From an uncultured Saprospiraceae bacterium (GTDB lineage Bacteria; Bacteroidota; Bacteroidia; Chitinophagales; Saprospiraceae): a stretch of DNA of 36,137 bases. The stretch spans positions 1-36,137 of the forward strand of contig CALFBG010000339.1 in NCBI GenBank assembly GCA_937951685.1, read 5' to 3'. The position numbers and the translations under genes were made by a program. Below are positions 1 through 8,575 of this stretch, piece by piece (positions within the stretch are counted from its first letter, which is position 1; the number at the start of each line of letters is the position of its first letter). The notes below the pieces were generated by a model. The model did not search any database, was not told the origin of the DNA, and was given only the letters and a program-made list of their open reading frames with translations.

Positions 1-2634
1 GTCTGTACGGATCTTACCCAAGGCGTTACCATTGTTGCTTGGACTTGGACCTTTGACGGCAACATCGTTAGTCCAGACCAAAACCCAACTATTCCAATTG
101 ATAATTACACGCCAGGAATGAGTTATGATCTTTGTTTAACCGTCCTAGACGATTTGGGCATCGATTACCAAAATTGTCAAAGTATTCAGGTGGAAGCAAA
201 ACCAGCCGTTACGGTCTCTGTAAGCGGTCTTTTAGATTGTGCAAATCCATTCGTTGATGTCATTTGTTTTCCACAAAATACTGGTACTTACAGTTATTCT
301 TGGACAGGACCGGGCGGAAATTATACGACTCAAAACATCACCGTATCTGTTCCCGGCACATACACCGTCGTTGTAACGGATGCACTCACCGGTTGTACTT
401 ATGAAGAAGACGTACCGGTCTTATCCGATCCAATACCTTATCATAATGTTACGGTTGGACCCGACACCACTTGGGATTGCAGCAATCCGGTTGACTTAAC
501 TCTTTTTGCGAACGTTACTCCTGCTGGCAACTATAGTTACCAATGGAATACAAGCTATGGCAATATTACGGGAGGTGCTGATACACCTACCCCAACGGTC
601 AGTCAAACCGGAGAATACTCGGTAGACGTTACGAATCTAGACAATGGTTGCATTGTCACTACTGTCATCATTGTTTACGGCACTGAAATTCCCGTCAATG
701 GCATTTCTCCAGATCTTACGCTTTGTGAAGGAGAAAGCGCTACACTTTTTTACGATGTACCGAGTGCGGTTAGCTACTTCTGGCCCGCTACGGGAGAAAC
801 GACGAGTAGCATTACCGTCTTTCCTGCTGTGACAACCGAGTATACGGTTATCGCCATGAACGCCAATGGCTGCACAGTGCAGGACGTAATTACCGTCAAT
901 GTAAATCCAACGCCCATTAGTAGCATTCTCTTCCCGAGTGTAAATTGTCCTTCTGATTTTATTGAAATTTGTGGCGTCGATCAAGCCGGTTATAGTTACC
1001 AATGGATTGATCCCGTAGGAGCCATTAGCACGACCAGATGTTTAAACCTCAACAACTCTGCCCCTACGGATAACGGTCTTTATACCTTGACGGTTACGGA
1101 CCCTTTTGGCTGCACGAGCGCTACGGATTATACCCACATGGCGATGGATTCTTTTGCGGTTGACCTTATCATAGAAAACCTGAGTTGCTTTGGAGGTACA
1201 GACGGAAGTGTTGAAGTCATCGTTTCTGGGGGGACACCTCCTTATACTTATGATTGGGATGTGGGGATCACTTGCCAAGGCACTCTATGCAATGGTCTCG
1301 CGGCAGATTCTTATTTGATTACGATTACCGATCAAAATGCTTGTCAAGTTGTTTATGGATTTGAAGTTTTGGAACCTAGCCCAGTAGAGATTGCTGATTA
1401 CGAGGTATCCTGTGTTGGTGATGACGGAACGGATGGAGCAATTGATATTACGGTACAAGGTGGAACAGCACCTTACACTTTTCTGTGGACTGACTCGCAA
1501 GTAACCGAAGACCTCGTCAACGTTGCGGCGGGTGGCTACATGGTTACCGTTAGCGATGCTAATAATTGTGTCGCAACACAAGCTTTTGTGGTCATGGAAA
1601 ATTGCGTTTGGCCCGGAGACACCGATACCAACAATGTGGTTAATAATTTCGACTTACTGAATCTGGGTTTGGTATACGGCGAAACGGGACCAAGCAGATT
1701 TGACGCAAGTCTAAGTTGGTTTGGTCAAGCGAGTGCGGATTGGCTACAAACGATTCCGAGTACCGATACTGATATCAAACATGCCGACACGGATGGAAAT
1801 GGTACGATTGACGTCAATGATACCTTAGCAATTAGTCTCAACTGGGGGGAAACGCACAACCTGATGGATAACGCTGCTAGTCCTAGAAACGACTTAGATT
1901 TATACGTCCAAGAAGATACGACGAGCCAAGGAGAGACGATGAGCTTGCCCATTATTTTGGGAGCGATGGATAATCCTGCCGTTGATATTTATGGGATTGC
2001 TTTTAGTGTGACTTACGATACGAGCATTGTTAGTTTTGGGAGCTCTGATATTAGTTTTACCAATAGTTGGTTAGGGACCAAGGGACTCGACATGATTACC
2101 ATCCAAAAAGATTTCCCCGTATCGGGAAGAGTAGATTTAGCGATTAGCCGCACCGATGGCATAAACATTAGTGGTAACGGAGAAATTGGTAGGCTAAACA
2201 TCATCATTGAAGACGATATTTTATTGAAATCCGATCAGGCGGAGACGAGAGGTGGAGACGATTTAGTAGAGATGAGTGTAAAAATTGATCGCGTGAAATT
2301 AATTAATAATCTCGGAGAAGTATTGGCAGTTAATCCTTTGACGACAACTTCGGTTATTACAAAATTGCCGTTAAGCAATGCGATCGTTCCGAGTCTGGCG
2401 ACTAACATCGAATTATATCCCAACCCGAGTCGAGATTTCCTAACGATCCAATCCGACGAACTGGTTATCGAAAACGTGGAAATCTTTTCGATCTTAGGAA
2501 AATTATTACGGAGACAAAGCGTAAATGCGAAACAAGCTACCTTAGCCTTGCAAGGTTTAGCTACGGGGACTTATTTAGTTAAACTAAAAACTGCGAAAGG
2601 GACTGTTGTCAAACGAGCGAGTATCGTCCGCTAA
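1..2634 (+). CDS. T9SS-secreted multidomain surface protein (5' partial)
   Basis: The frame is open from base 1, so the protein starts upstream; 877 residues are visible. The first three quarters are Ig/PKD-like beta modules with paired cysteines (for example SYSWTGPGGNYTT, YSYQWNT). Two SprB-like repeats follow at about residues 387-457 and 463-535, with the hallmarks LSCFGGTDGS, GGTPPYTYDWD and GGTAPYTFLW. Residues about 536-620 hold two Ca-binding dockerin-like loops (GDTDTNNVVN and the canonical DTDGNGTIDVND). Residues about 630-747 resemble a cohesin fold. The last 78 residues are a type A T9SS sorting domain (ELYPNPSRDFL, GLATGTYLVKL). The family inference is export by T9SS and attachment or release at the cell surface; the ligand is unknown. 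The gene ends in a strong terminator. Confidence 0.9.
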   Translation, partial: VCTDLTQGVTIVAWTWTFDGNIVSPDQNPTIPIDNYTPGMSYDLCLTVLDDLGIDYQNCQSIQVEAKPAVTVSVSGLLDCANPFVDVICFPQNTGTYSYSWTGPGGNYTTQNITVSVPGTYTVVVTDALTGCTYEEDVPVLSDPIPYHNVTVGPDTTWDCSNPVDLTLFANVTPAGNYSYQWNTSYGNITGGADTPTPTVSQTGEYSVDVTNLDNGCIVTTVIIVYGTEIPVNGISPDLTLCEGESATLFYDVPSAVSYFWPATGETTSSITVFPAVTTEYTVIAMNANGCTVQDVITVNVNPTPISSILFPSVNCPSDFIEICGVDQAGYSYQWIDPVGAISTTRCLNLNNSAPTDNGLYTLTVTDPFGCTSATDYTHMAMDSFAVDLIIENLSCFGGTDGSVEVIVSGGTPPYTYDWDVGITCQGTLCNGLAADSYLITITDQNACQVVYGFEVLEPSPVEIADYEVSCVGDDGTDGAIDITVQGGTAPYTFLWTDSQVTEDLVNVAAGGYMVTVSDANNCVATQAFVVMENCVWPGDTDTNNVVNNFDLLNLGLVYGETGPSRFDASLSWFGQASADWLQTIPSTDTDIKHADTDGNGTIDVNDTLAISLNWGETHNLMDNAASPRNDLDLYVQEDTTSQGETMSLPIILGAMDNPAVDIYGIAFSVTYDTSIVSFGSSDISFTNSWLGTKGLDMITIQKDFPVSGRVDLAISRTDGINISGNGEIGRLNIIIEDDILLKSDQAETRGGDDLVEMSVKIDRVKLINNLGEVLAVNPLTTTSVITKLPLSNAIVPSLATNIELYPNPSRDFLTIQSDELVIENVEIFSILGKLLRRQSVNAKQATLALQGLATGTYLVKLKTAKGTVVKRASIVR

Positions 2635-2683
2635 AACGGATGCGTTTCTGAAGGTCAGTTTCTTAACTTATTGCGTACTTTTT

Positions 2684-2720
2684 GAGCGCAGCAATCCGTT
2701 GATTGCTGCGCTCTTTTTTT
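2684..2720 (+). terminator. Rho-independent terminator of the T9SS cargo gene
   Basis: A perfect 13-bp stem (GAGCGCAGCAATC paired with GATTGCTGCGCTC) with a CGTT loop is followed by seven T residues, 50 bases after the stop codon. Confidence 0.93.
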
Positions 2721-2740
2721 ATACGATAGCTTTACATACA

Positions 2741-2772
2741 AAAAGCGCTTTGGGAAATCCCAAAGCGCTTTT
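2741..2772 (-). terminator. Terminator of metK, probably bidirectional
   Basis: A perfect 15-bp inverted repeat (AAAAGCGCTTTGGGA and its complement, two-base spacer) lies between the convergent cargo gene and metK. The A/T ends of the stem supply a short U tract on either strand. Confidence 0.8.
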
Positions 2773-2836
2773 ATTTATATGATGTATGATTGAAGTTATT
2801 TTAAAACAACTTCATCGTAAAAAACCAAAGATAAAA

Positions 2837-4093
2837 CTACTTAATCTTAAAAGTATCCTTCAATTTTTTAACCATATCTAACTTTTCCCAAGTGAAAGTT
2901 TCAACCACTTTCTTTTTCGTTCTGTTTAATTTTCCTACCGTTACGGTTTTCTTACCGGGTTTTCTGCCCATGTGTCCGTAAGCTGCCGTTTCAGAAAAAA
3001 TAGGATTTTTCAAGCCAAATTTCTTCACGATAGCAGCGGGTCGAAGGTCAAACAATTTCGTTAATTTCCGAGACATTGCGCTGTCTGTCATATTAACTTT
3101 GCTCGTACCGTAAGTATTCAAGTAAAGACCTACTGGCTTTGCTACTCCGATCGCGTATGCTACTTGTACTAAACATTGATCTGCTAATCCGGCAGCGACA
3201 ATATTCTTAGCCATGTGTCGTGTTGCGTAAGCTGCAGAACGGTCTACTTTGGAAGAATCTTTTCCAGAGAAAGCGCCTCCACCGTGAGCACCTTTCCCAC
3301 CGTAAGTATCTACAATAATTTTTCTACCCGTCAAACCTGTATCTCCGTGTGGTCCACCAATAACGAATTTCCCAGTTGGATTAACGTGCAATTTATAATT
3401 GGTATTAAATAATTCACTGGTATGCTTAGGCAATCGCTTAAGTACTCTAGGAATCAAAATAGATTGAACGTCTTTCTTAATTTTGTCCAACATTTTGCGT
3501 TCCGTATCAAAATCATCATGCTGGGTAGAAACAACAATGGTATCAACTCTAGAAGGCTGATTATCATCCGTGTATTCGACGGTAACTTGAGATTTAGAAT
3601 CTGGTCGCAAGTATTTCATTTGCTTTCCTTCTCTTCTAATATCCGACAATTCTTGCAACAACATATGTGATAGTTCCAAAGAAAGCGGCATATAACTTTC
3701 CGTTTCGTTGGTTGCGTATCCAAACATCATTCCTTGGTCTCCAGCGCCTTGGTTTTCCGTTTTCTTACCAACGTCAACACCTTGAGCAATATCCGCAGAC
3801 TGTTCGTGAATCGCAGAAAGTACACCACAAGAATCTGCATCGAATTGATATTCAGATTTAGTGTATCCAATTTTTTTGATCACTGCTCTTACCGTAGCTT
3901 GTACATCAACGTAAGCACTAGAACGTACTTCTCCTGAAACAACGGCTAAACCAGTTGTTACCAATGTTTCACAAGCTACTTTTGAATTTGGATCCTGGGT
4001 CAAAAATGCATCTAAGATTGCATCTGAAATCTGATCCGCAACTTTATCAGGGTGTCCTTCAGAAACAGACTCAGATGTGAATAAATAAGGCAT
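2837..4093 (-). CDS. metK: S-adenosylmethionine synthase
   Basis: It makes S-adenosylmethionine from methionine and ATP in the cytoplasm. The N-terminus carries the ATP/Mg motif [15 protein letters not shown] (H14, D16, K17). [16 protein letters not shown] and the glycine-rich phosphate loop [19 protein letters not shown] are both intact. At 418 residues it has the usual family length. The start is the first ATG of a canonical [17 protein letters not shown]-terminus. It stands alone, with a hairpin terminator downstream and a promoter-like octamer about 85 bases upstream. No SAM riboswitch was recognised in the 149-bp upstream gap. Confidence 0.98.
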   Translation of the reverse strand: MPYLFTSESVSEGHPDKVADQISDAILDAFLTQDPNSKVACETLVTTGLAVVSGEVRSSAYVDVQATVRAVIKKIGYTKSEYQFDADSCGVLSAIHEQSADIAQGVDVGKKTENQGAGDQGMMFGYATNETESYMPLSLELSHMLLQELSDIRREGKQMKYLRPDSKSQVTVEYTDDNQPSRVDTIVVSTQHDDFDTERKMLDKIKKDVQSILIPRVLKRLPKHTSELFNTNYKLHVNPTGKFVIGGPHGDTGLTGRKIIVDTYGGKGAHGGGAFSGKDSSKVDRSAAYATRHMAKNIVAAGLADQCLVQVAYAIGVAKPVGLYLNTYGTSKVNMTDSAMSRKLTKLFDLRPAAIVKKFGLKNPIFSETAAYGHMGRKPGKKTVTVGKLNRTKKKVVETFTWEKLDMVKKLKDTFKIK

Positions 4094-4176
4094 ATGTTTT
4101 TTTTTATTTACGAATTATTAAGATGAAACTGTCTTAAAACAATTTCAAGAAATTTGGATATTATTCTATTTTGCTG

Positions 4177-4184
4177 CAAAAGTA
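4177..4184 (-). promoter_or_regulatory. Candidate -7 element for metK (TACTTTTG)
   Basis: This matches the Bacteroidota TAnnTTTG consensus on the minus strand, 84 bases before the metK start. No convincing -33 TTTG box is seen at 19-21 bases. The same octamer recurs at 24081 and 34240. Confidence 0.4.
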
Positions 4185-4219
4185 AGAAAGTTCTTTCAAA
4201 GGAATGATAGATTACAAAA

Positions 4220-4236
4220 GTTTTATATAATAAAAC
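4220..4236 (-). terminator. Weak AT-rich hairpin after the FAH gene
   Basis: GTTTTAT and ATAAAAC pair around a 3-base loop just beyond the FAH stop, with a short T run on the minus strand. The stem is AT-only, so this is a weak call. Confidence 0.3.
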
Positions 4237-4242
4237 AACTTG

Positions 4243-4866
4243 CTACCGTATTTCACACTGCAACATCGACCGAATTTCTTTGTTTTTTAGTTCTAAAAAG
4301 GCTTCTAGCCGATCGCCGATTGCTACGGCACCAACTCCCGCCGGTGTTCCCGTGTAGATAATATCCCCTTGGTGTAGTTTGAAGTACTGCGATAAATAAC
4401 TGATCAGGAAGTCAAAAGAGAAGATTAAATCTTTTGTATTTCCTGCTTGTACAGTTGTTCCATTTTTGTGTAAACTAAAAGGAATCGCTGCGAGATCTAC
4501 CTGATCAATCGAAATAAATTCGCTCAGTGCGGCGGAGCCGTCAAAAGCTTTAGCGATTTCCCAAGGATGACCTTTCGCTTTACAACGATCTTGCAAATCT
4601 CTCGCCGTAAAATCAATGCCGAGGGCAACTTGATCGTAATATTTGTGTGCAAATTCGGGCTGAACGTGTCTACCATTGCGGCAAATCTTAAGCACCAATT
4701 CTACTTCATAATGCAAGTTTTTGGTAAACGAAGGATAGTACAAAGGTTTATGATTCACCAAGAGCGCCGAGGAAGGCTTCATGAATACCAGAGGTTGCTG
4801 AGGAACTGGATTTTGCAACTCTTTAGCGTGATCCGCATAATTCCGACCGATACAAATGATTTTCAT
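4243..4866 (-). CDS. Fumarylacetoacetate hydrolase (FAH) family protein
   Basis: This is a 207-residue single-domain member of the FAH superfamily, of the short YcgM/acylpyruvase type that cleaves C-C bonds or decarboxylates oxo-acids with a divalent metal. It opens with the family start MKIICIGRNYADHAKEL. The metal-binding acidic pair is in LHYEVELVLKI, followed by GIDFTARDLQ, HPWEIAKAFDGSA and the C-terminal GDIIYTGTPAGVGA. Length and motifs look complete. It lies 15 bases downstream of trpS, so it is probably cotranscribed as the last gene of ridA-trpS-FAH. The substrate cannot be read from sequence; oxaloacetate decarboxylation or acylpyruvate hydrolysis are possibilities known in the family. 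Confidence 0.9.
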   Translation of the reverse strand: MKIICIGRNYADHAKELQNPVPQQPLVFMKPSSALLVNHKPLYYPSFTKNLHYEVELVLKICRNGRHVQPEFAHKYYDQVALGIDFTARDLQDRCKAKGHPWEIAKAFDGSAALSEFISIDQVDLAAIPFSLHKNGTTVQAGNTKDLIFSFDFLISYLSQYFKLHQGDIIYTGTPAGVGAVAIGDRLEAFLELKNKEIRSMLQCEIR

Positions 4867-4881
4867 ATTTTAAAGGCTTGT

Positions 4882-5892
4882 TTAAAATTTTACGTTGAAT
4901 AATCCTGTCAATTCCTTAACCTCTTTCATCGTTGCCTGTGCAATTTTTCTAATCTCGGCAGAAGAAGCTTTAATCTGCGATTTGACATTTTTCTTATCTG
5001 CAAGTAATGCCTTTTTATGCTCTTTAAATCCATTGCTCAATCCTACTAAAGCTTCGCCCACGACGCCCTTCAAATCTGAATACTTCAAATTTCCACTGTG
5101 GTAATCTTCCATCAAACTTTGATGTGCTTCCGTTTCACCACAAGCTTTTAACAGTTCAAATAAATTGGTAACGCCCGCACTCATTTCTCCTTCCTTTGAC
5201 TCTCCCGTATCCGTTACCGCAGATTTAATTTGCTTGCGAATCCGTGCTTCGTCCCCAAAGACATTGATGTAATGTTTTTCTCCGGCACTCTTACTCATCT
5301 TGCGACTAGGATCTGCCGTCGACATAATTTTCGGTGTTTCGGTGTACAAAGATTCTGGTAATTTGAAAAATTCTTTCCCCATTTGAAAGTTGAACCGCTG
5401 CGCAATATTTCTTGACATTTCCAAATGCTGCTCTTGATCTTTTCCTACCGGTACATAATCCGCGCGGTAAATCAAAATATCGGCCGCGTGCAGAACGGGA
5501 TAGTCGAGCAAGCCCGCTGAGATAAATTGTTCGCCATCCTTTGGCGTTTGTGAACTTTTATCCTTGAATTGCGTCATTCTCGTCAACTGACCATACGAAC
5601 AAAAACAATTAAAAATCCAACATAACTCAGTGTGTTCGGGGATGAGAGATTGTACAAAAAGATATTCTGGCTTGATGCCAACGGCCATTAAGTTAATCAA
5701 TAGCTCCCAAGTATTCGCTCTCAACTTTTTGGGTTGGTAAGGCATTGTCATGGCATGATAATCTACCACACCATAAATACAATCATATTCTGCTTGTAAA
5801 TCTACCCAGTTTTTGACGGCGCCAAAATAGTTTCCAAAATGCATATCTCCCGTAGGTTGGATACAGGATAGAATTTGTTTTCGTTTACTCAT
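4882..5892 (-). CDS. trpS: Tryptophan--tRNA ligase
   Basis: A class I aminoacyl-tRNA synthetase charging tRNA-Trp. The HIGH-type motif is GDMHFGNYFGA (H18-N21) and the KMSKS loop is intact at residues 198-202 (SRKMSKSAGE). The Trp/AMP-binding stretch DYPVLHAADILIYRADYVPVGKDQ, in two overlapping parts around residues 130-152, is clear. At 336 residues it has the normal bacterial length. It lies 26 bases after ridA and 15 bases before the FAH gene on the same strand, suggesting an operon. No T-box or Trp-rich leader was seen. Confidence 0.97.
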   Translation of the reverse strand: MSKRKQILSCIQPTGDMHFGNYFGAVKNWVDLQAEYDCIYGVVDYHAMTMPYQPKKLRANTWELLINLMAVGIKPEYLFVQSLIPEHTELCWIFNCFCSYGQLTRMTQFKDKSSQTPKDGEQFISAGLLDYPVLHAADILIYRADYVPVGKDQEQHLEMSRNIAQRFNFQMGKEFFKLPESLYTETPKIMSTADPSRKMSKSAGEKHYINVFGDEARIRKQIKSAVTDTGESKEGEMSAGVTNLFELLKACGETEAHQSLMEDYHSGNLKYSDLKGVVGEALVGLSNGFKEHKKALLADKKNVKSQIKASSAEIRKIAQATMKEVKELTGLFNVKF

Positions 5893-5918
5893 CTTTCTAT
5901 TTTTTTACTGCTTCCTCC

Positions 5919-6305
5919 CTAAGCATCAACTGCCGCAATCAAGGAGATTTCTATATTAACAAATTTGGGCAAATTGGCTACTTCTACCAATTCTCTGGCT
6001 GGTGCCGTATCGTCATTGAAGTATTCCGAGTAAACCGCATTGATACGGCTGTACAAATTCATATCCTTTACGAATACGCTACACTTAATGACTTCTTCAA
6101 AACCAATGCCCGCTTCGGTAAGAATCGCTTTCAAGTTTTTTAATACTTGGTGCGTTTCTGCTTCAATCGAGTCAGAGAGGAGTGCTCCCGTAGCAGGATT
6201 AATGGCAATTTGTCCGGAGACGTATAAAGTTCCTCGATGAAGAATGGCTTGATTGTAAGGACCTACTGGCGCAGGTGCTTGATCCGTTTGAATAATTTTT
6301 TTCAT
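5919..6305 (-). CDS. ridA: RidA family reactive intermediate/imine deaminase
   Basis: A 128-residue trimeric YjgF/YER057c/UK114 fold protein that hydrolyses reactive enamine/imine products of PLP enzymes such as threonine dehydratase. The diagnostic pieces are APAPVGPYNQAI, YVSGQIAINPATG and TAPARELVEVANLPK; the last contains the substrate-carboxylate-binding arginine of catalytically active RidA members. Its length is normal. It appears to be the first gene of a ridA-trpS-FAH unit. A role beyond imine/enamine removal cannot be inferred. Confidence 0.94.
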   Translation of the reverse strand: MKKIIQTDQAPAPVGPYNQAILHRGTLYVSGQIAINPATGALLSDSIEAETHQVLKNLKAILTEAGIGFEEVIKCSVFVKDMNLYSRINAVYSEYFNDDTAPARELVEVANLPKFVNIEISLIAAVDA

Positions 6306-6346
6306 TTTTAAGGATTATCGTTTATTCCGACGAAACGCCAACGCAA

Positions 6347-6514
6347 CTAATTAGCATGCAATTTTTTTTGGCAAATCGGTGGTAAATGATCATACCATTG
6401 TTTCCATAATTGGACAAGGGTAATTTTGATCGAATTGGCTTGCTTTCCTTCCGAAGGAGAAATTAAGGGCAAGCTGTCATAAAATGTTTGGAACGGAAAC
6501 AATGAAAAAGGCGT
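6347..6514 (-). pseudogene. Possible C-terminal gene relic
   Basis: A 55-residue start-less open frame with protein-like composition (LVQLWKQWYDHLPPICQKK) runs to a TAG stop 41 bases upstream of ridA. It is bounded upstream by an in-frame TGA. It may be the decayed 3' end of a gene or a chance open frame; no family is recognised. Confidence 0.22.
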
Positions 6515-6666
6515 TCAATCAATTCTTAAAGATCACTCCATTACAGGCGTTAAAGCAGAACAATTGATTGAGATTTATTGGTCAAAAGCCAATCCGAGTG
6601 AAAGTAAGGCGTGGAGGATCAGCTTGTACCCAAAAAGAACCGTTTCCTAGGGCTCAAACCTTTAGT

Positions 6667-6708
6667 AAAAAAAACACAAAAAGCCCCGCATATTTGATAT
6701 GGGAGCTT
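6667..6708 (-). terminator. Rho-independent terminator after rpmF
   Basis: On the minus strand AAGCTCCCATAT pairs imperfectly with ATATGCGGGGCTT, followed by TTTTTGTG and eight T residues. It lies 34 bases downstream of the rpmF stop. Confidence 0.75.
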
Positions 6709-6741
6709 AAGTGGGTTTCTTATCAATTGGCAAAGAGAAAA

Positions 6742-6939
6742 CTACTCCTCCAACTCTTCTTCTGCTTGGATCACCACTTGTCCCTTGTAGTACATACTGC
6801 CTTCTAGCCAATATGCTCGGTGGAATAAGTGTGACTCTCCTGTAGTTGAGCATTTCGCAACTTGAGGAACGACAGCTTTATAGTGGGTGCGGCGCTTCCG
6901 CTTTCTCATCTTCGATATTTTACTCTTAGGATGTGCCAT
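6742..6939 (-). CDS. rpmF: 50S ribosomal protein bL32
   Basis: A 65-residue large-subunit ribosomal protein. It begins [20 protein letters not shown] and continues with [20 protein letters not shown] and MYYKGQVVI, the typical Bacteroidota form. Only one of the cysteines of the zinc-ribbon form remains, so this is a zinc-independent (C-minus) bL32. It follows the DUF177 gene by 35 bases, a common bacterial pairing, and a terminator closes the unit. The plsX/fabH genes that often follow rpmF are not present. Confidence 0.96.
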   Translation of the reverse strand: MAHPKSKISKMRKRKRRTHYKAVVPQVAKCSTTGESHLFHRAYWLEGSMYYKGQVVIQAEEELEE

Positions 6940-6974
6940 AATATTTATTTTTGATCACAACTCAATTAAATGAG

Positions 6975-7496
6975 TTAATTTTTATGATTAAATTTTTTTA
7001 ATTCGTCCCAAAGTGGGTTTTCTGTACTTTCTTCTGCTGCTGGTACTTCTTGCTGATCCAAGTACTTAAGCATTTCATCGCTGCAATCTTGATCACTTGC
7101 TTCGCAATATTTAAGCATCGGTACCGCCAAACAAACACACTCAAAAATATACTTGGCGACGTTAATTTCGGTTGTCCCGCTTGCTAAATATACCACTTCC
7201 GCTTCTTCTTTATAAGACGACGCATACTTGAAAATCAATTGCTGCTCGTCTTCAATAGGATAATTTATTGCGGATAAACAACGATCACATTTCGCCGCGG
7301 TAGTTCCTGAAATCATAAAGTCCATTACTAGTAAATTAGGTCGCTTATCAAGCGCTAATTTTACGTGGAATAAACCTTCCGAAACAGGCGAATTTTCAAA
7401 TTGTGAAAAGAAATTCTCATCCAATTGAAAATCAAAGTGATGTATGTCATCTTTCAATCCTAGTAAAGGGATCGAAAAGGCTCTAAGTTTTTCCAT
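6975..7496 (-). CDS. DUF177 (YceD-like) protein
   Basis: A 173-residue DUF177 protein, a family tied by gene neighbourhood to rpmF and, in plants and E. coli, to 23S rRNA accumulation. Visible signs are DFMISGTTAAKCDRCLSAIN with its CxxC pair, ECVCLAVPM, and the tail ENPLWDELKKF. The frame is open further upstream to an ATG at 7604. I chose ATG 7496 (MEKLRAFSIPLLGL) because the extra 36 residues look non-family and a promoter octamer (7523-7530) sits within that extension. It is transcribed with rpmF. Confidence 0.88.
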   Translation of the reverse strand: MEKLRAFSIPLLGLKDDIHHFDFQLDENFFSQFENSPVSEGLFHVKLALDKRPNLLVMDFMISGTTAAKCDRCLSAINYPIEDEQQLIFKYASSYKEEAEVVYLASGTTEINVAKYIFECVCLAVPMLKYCEASDQDCSDEMLKYLDQQEVPAAEESTENPLWDELKKFNHKN

Positions 7497-7522
7497 TTTA
7501 AAAGAAATCAAAAATTGCGGGG

Positions 7523-7530
7523 CAAAGATA
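7523..7530 (-). promoter_or_regulatory. Candidate -7 element for DUF177-rpmF (TATCTTTG)
   Basis: TATCTTTG on the minus strand, 26 bases before the chosen ATG at 7496. The same octamer precedes glgB, the alpha/beta hydrolase and the CBM48 gene. No clear -33 box. Confidence 0.5.
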
Positions 7531-7604
7531 CATTTTTTTCCACGATAATGGAAGTAGATTTTATATTTCTTTTCAACTTTTCCCTCAAAATGGACTGAAT
7601 CCAC

Positions 7605-8046
7605 TTAATAATATGCTTAAAATACTAGAAGTCACCGACCGGCTGATCATTAAAAGCATCTTCCGGCTTCTTCAAATTGGAAAAAGCCATCATGCTAGGC
7701 TCCAAATAACAAGCTCAAAGTCCTGTGAATCCCCTTAACAACAAATTGCTTACCCGCAAATAAAGCTTTTCAGCACATCCTTAAAATTCCGTTACAACAT
7801 TTTCTGCTTTCAAACTTATTAACTAAATTTGAGAGACTCCAACGGAATGATCAACCGCACACCCCTTTTCTTCTGCTCTACAACTTATTCCTTTTTTACC
7901 TGAATCGCACACGCCGCGCTGAAAGATATTTCAAAGTAGTGCTTTACTCAAGCCCTAGCGCTAATGCTAAAAATGATTAAAAGCAAAACGGTAGTTCAAC
8001 GCTGAGTTTGACGCAATACTTATTCATTCGCAATTGATGCAATTCC
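7605..8046. other. Gene-free stretch
   Basis: A divergent 440-bp gap between the DUF177 promoter and the lipoprotein. A TAAATTTG octamer at 7824-7831 (plus strand) could be a -7 element, but it is 216 bases from the next start. A 41-codon frame at 7613-7738 shows no convincing protein character. Nothing else is seen. Confidence 0.5.
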
Positions 8047-8487
8047 TTGAAGCTATTTTATTCACTCTACTTAAAATTACCAGTCTTGAAAAATTTATTT
8101 CTATTCTTAGTACTCGCTTTAGGCATCACTAGTTGCCAATCTAAAAAAACAGATGCTAAACTAGCACAGAACCTAAATGGAAAATGGCAATTAGTTGAAC
8201 AGAAAATTGGAATCGGTTCCACCGATACTCCTTGGCGTAAAGTTGAAAATGGTACCGTCCTTACCTTCAAGGCAGACCAAAGTTTTACCGACCGCGATCA
8301 TCCTCAATGCCAAACGGGTAAGTATAAAATGGAAGCCAATCAATTCACCTTAAGCTACAATTGTTCCGATTATAAGGAGGCACTATCGCATTCGTACGAA
8401 TTGAAAGATGGTTTTTTATATACGCAACCTTTAACGCTCGTTTGTACCGATGGCTGCGATTATAAGTATCAAAAAATTACTAATTAA
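8047..8487 (+). CDS. Lipocalin-like lipoprotein, TTG start
   Basis: A small lipoprotein of up to 146 residues. The signal peptide ends at a lipobox (LALGITSCQ), after which comes a compact beta-rich domain (LNGKWQLVEQKIG, GTVLTFKADQSFTD, CQTGKYKMEANQFTLSYNC). This resembles the lipocalin-like or META-like domains common in Bacteroidota lipoproteins; no precise family is claimed. An in-frame TGA lies at 8035 and there is no ATG before the lipobox. The start must be TTG, at 8047 or at 8086; the latter gives a tighter signal peptide MKNLFLFLVLALGITSC. It is monocistronic with a strong terminator. Function is unknown. Confidence 0.8.
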   Translation: MKLFYSLYLKLPVLKNLFLFLVLALGITSCQSKKTDAKLAQNLNGKWQLVEQKIGIGSTDTPWRKVENGTVLTFKADQSFTDRDHPQCQTGKYKMEANQFTLSYNCSDYKEALSHSYELKDGFLYTQPLTLVCTDGCDYKYQKITN

Positions 8488-8504
8488 GAATCTCTAAAGA
8501 CAAG

Positions 8505-8546
8505 ATTGGGGTAACACGTTTTGATCGTGCTACCCCAATTATTTTT
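8505..8546 (+). terminator. Rho-independent terminator after the lipoprotein gene
   Basis: A 14-bp stem with one mismatch (ATTGGGGTAACACG against CGTGCTACCCCAAT) and a 7-base loop is followed by TATTTTTT. It sits between convergent genes. Confidence 0.88.
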
Positions 8547-8575
8547 TAAAAAATAAAATGACCGAAAAGTGGTTG

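Larger units (their letters stand above)
6306..6741. other. Gene-free stretch with possible coding relics
   Basis: This 436-bp gap holds no complete gene. A minus-strand frame, open from 6514 to a TAG stop at 6347, reads like the C-terminal 55 residues of a protein (FQTFYDSLPLISPSEGKQ, ITLVQLWKQWYDHLPP). A plus-strand frame from about 6484 to a TAG at 6652 reads QSILKDHSITGVKAEQLIEI and KAWRISLYPKRTVS. Neither has a suitable start codon or is recognised. The right end holds the rpmF terminator. The ridA promoter should also lie here, but none is convincing. Confidence 0.5.

Noticed and set aside
4094..4242. SAM-responsive riboswitch upstream of metK
   Set aside because: The 149-bp leader is AT-rich without recognisable paired elements of known SAM riboswitch classes.
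7613..7738. 41-codon plus-strand frame starting MLKILEVTDRLIIKSIFRLL
   Set aside because: No recognisable family, no nearby promoter or terminator, and a serine-rich end; chance is likely in 440 bp of intergenic DNA.
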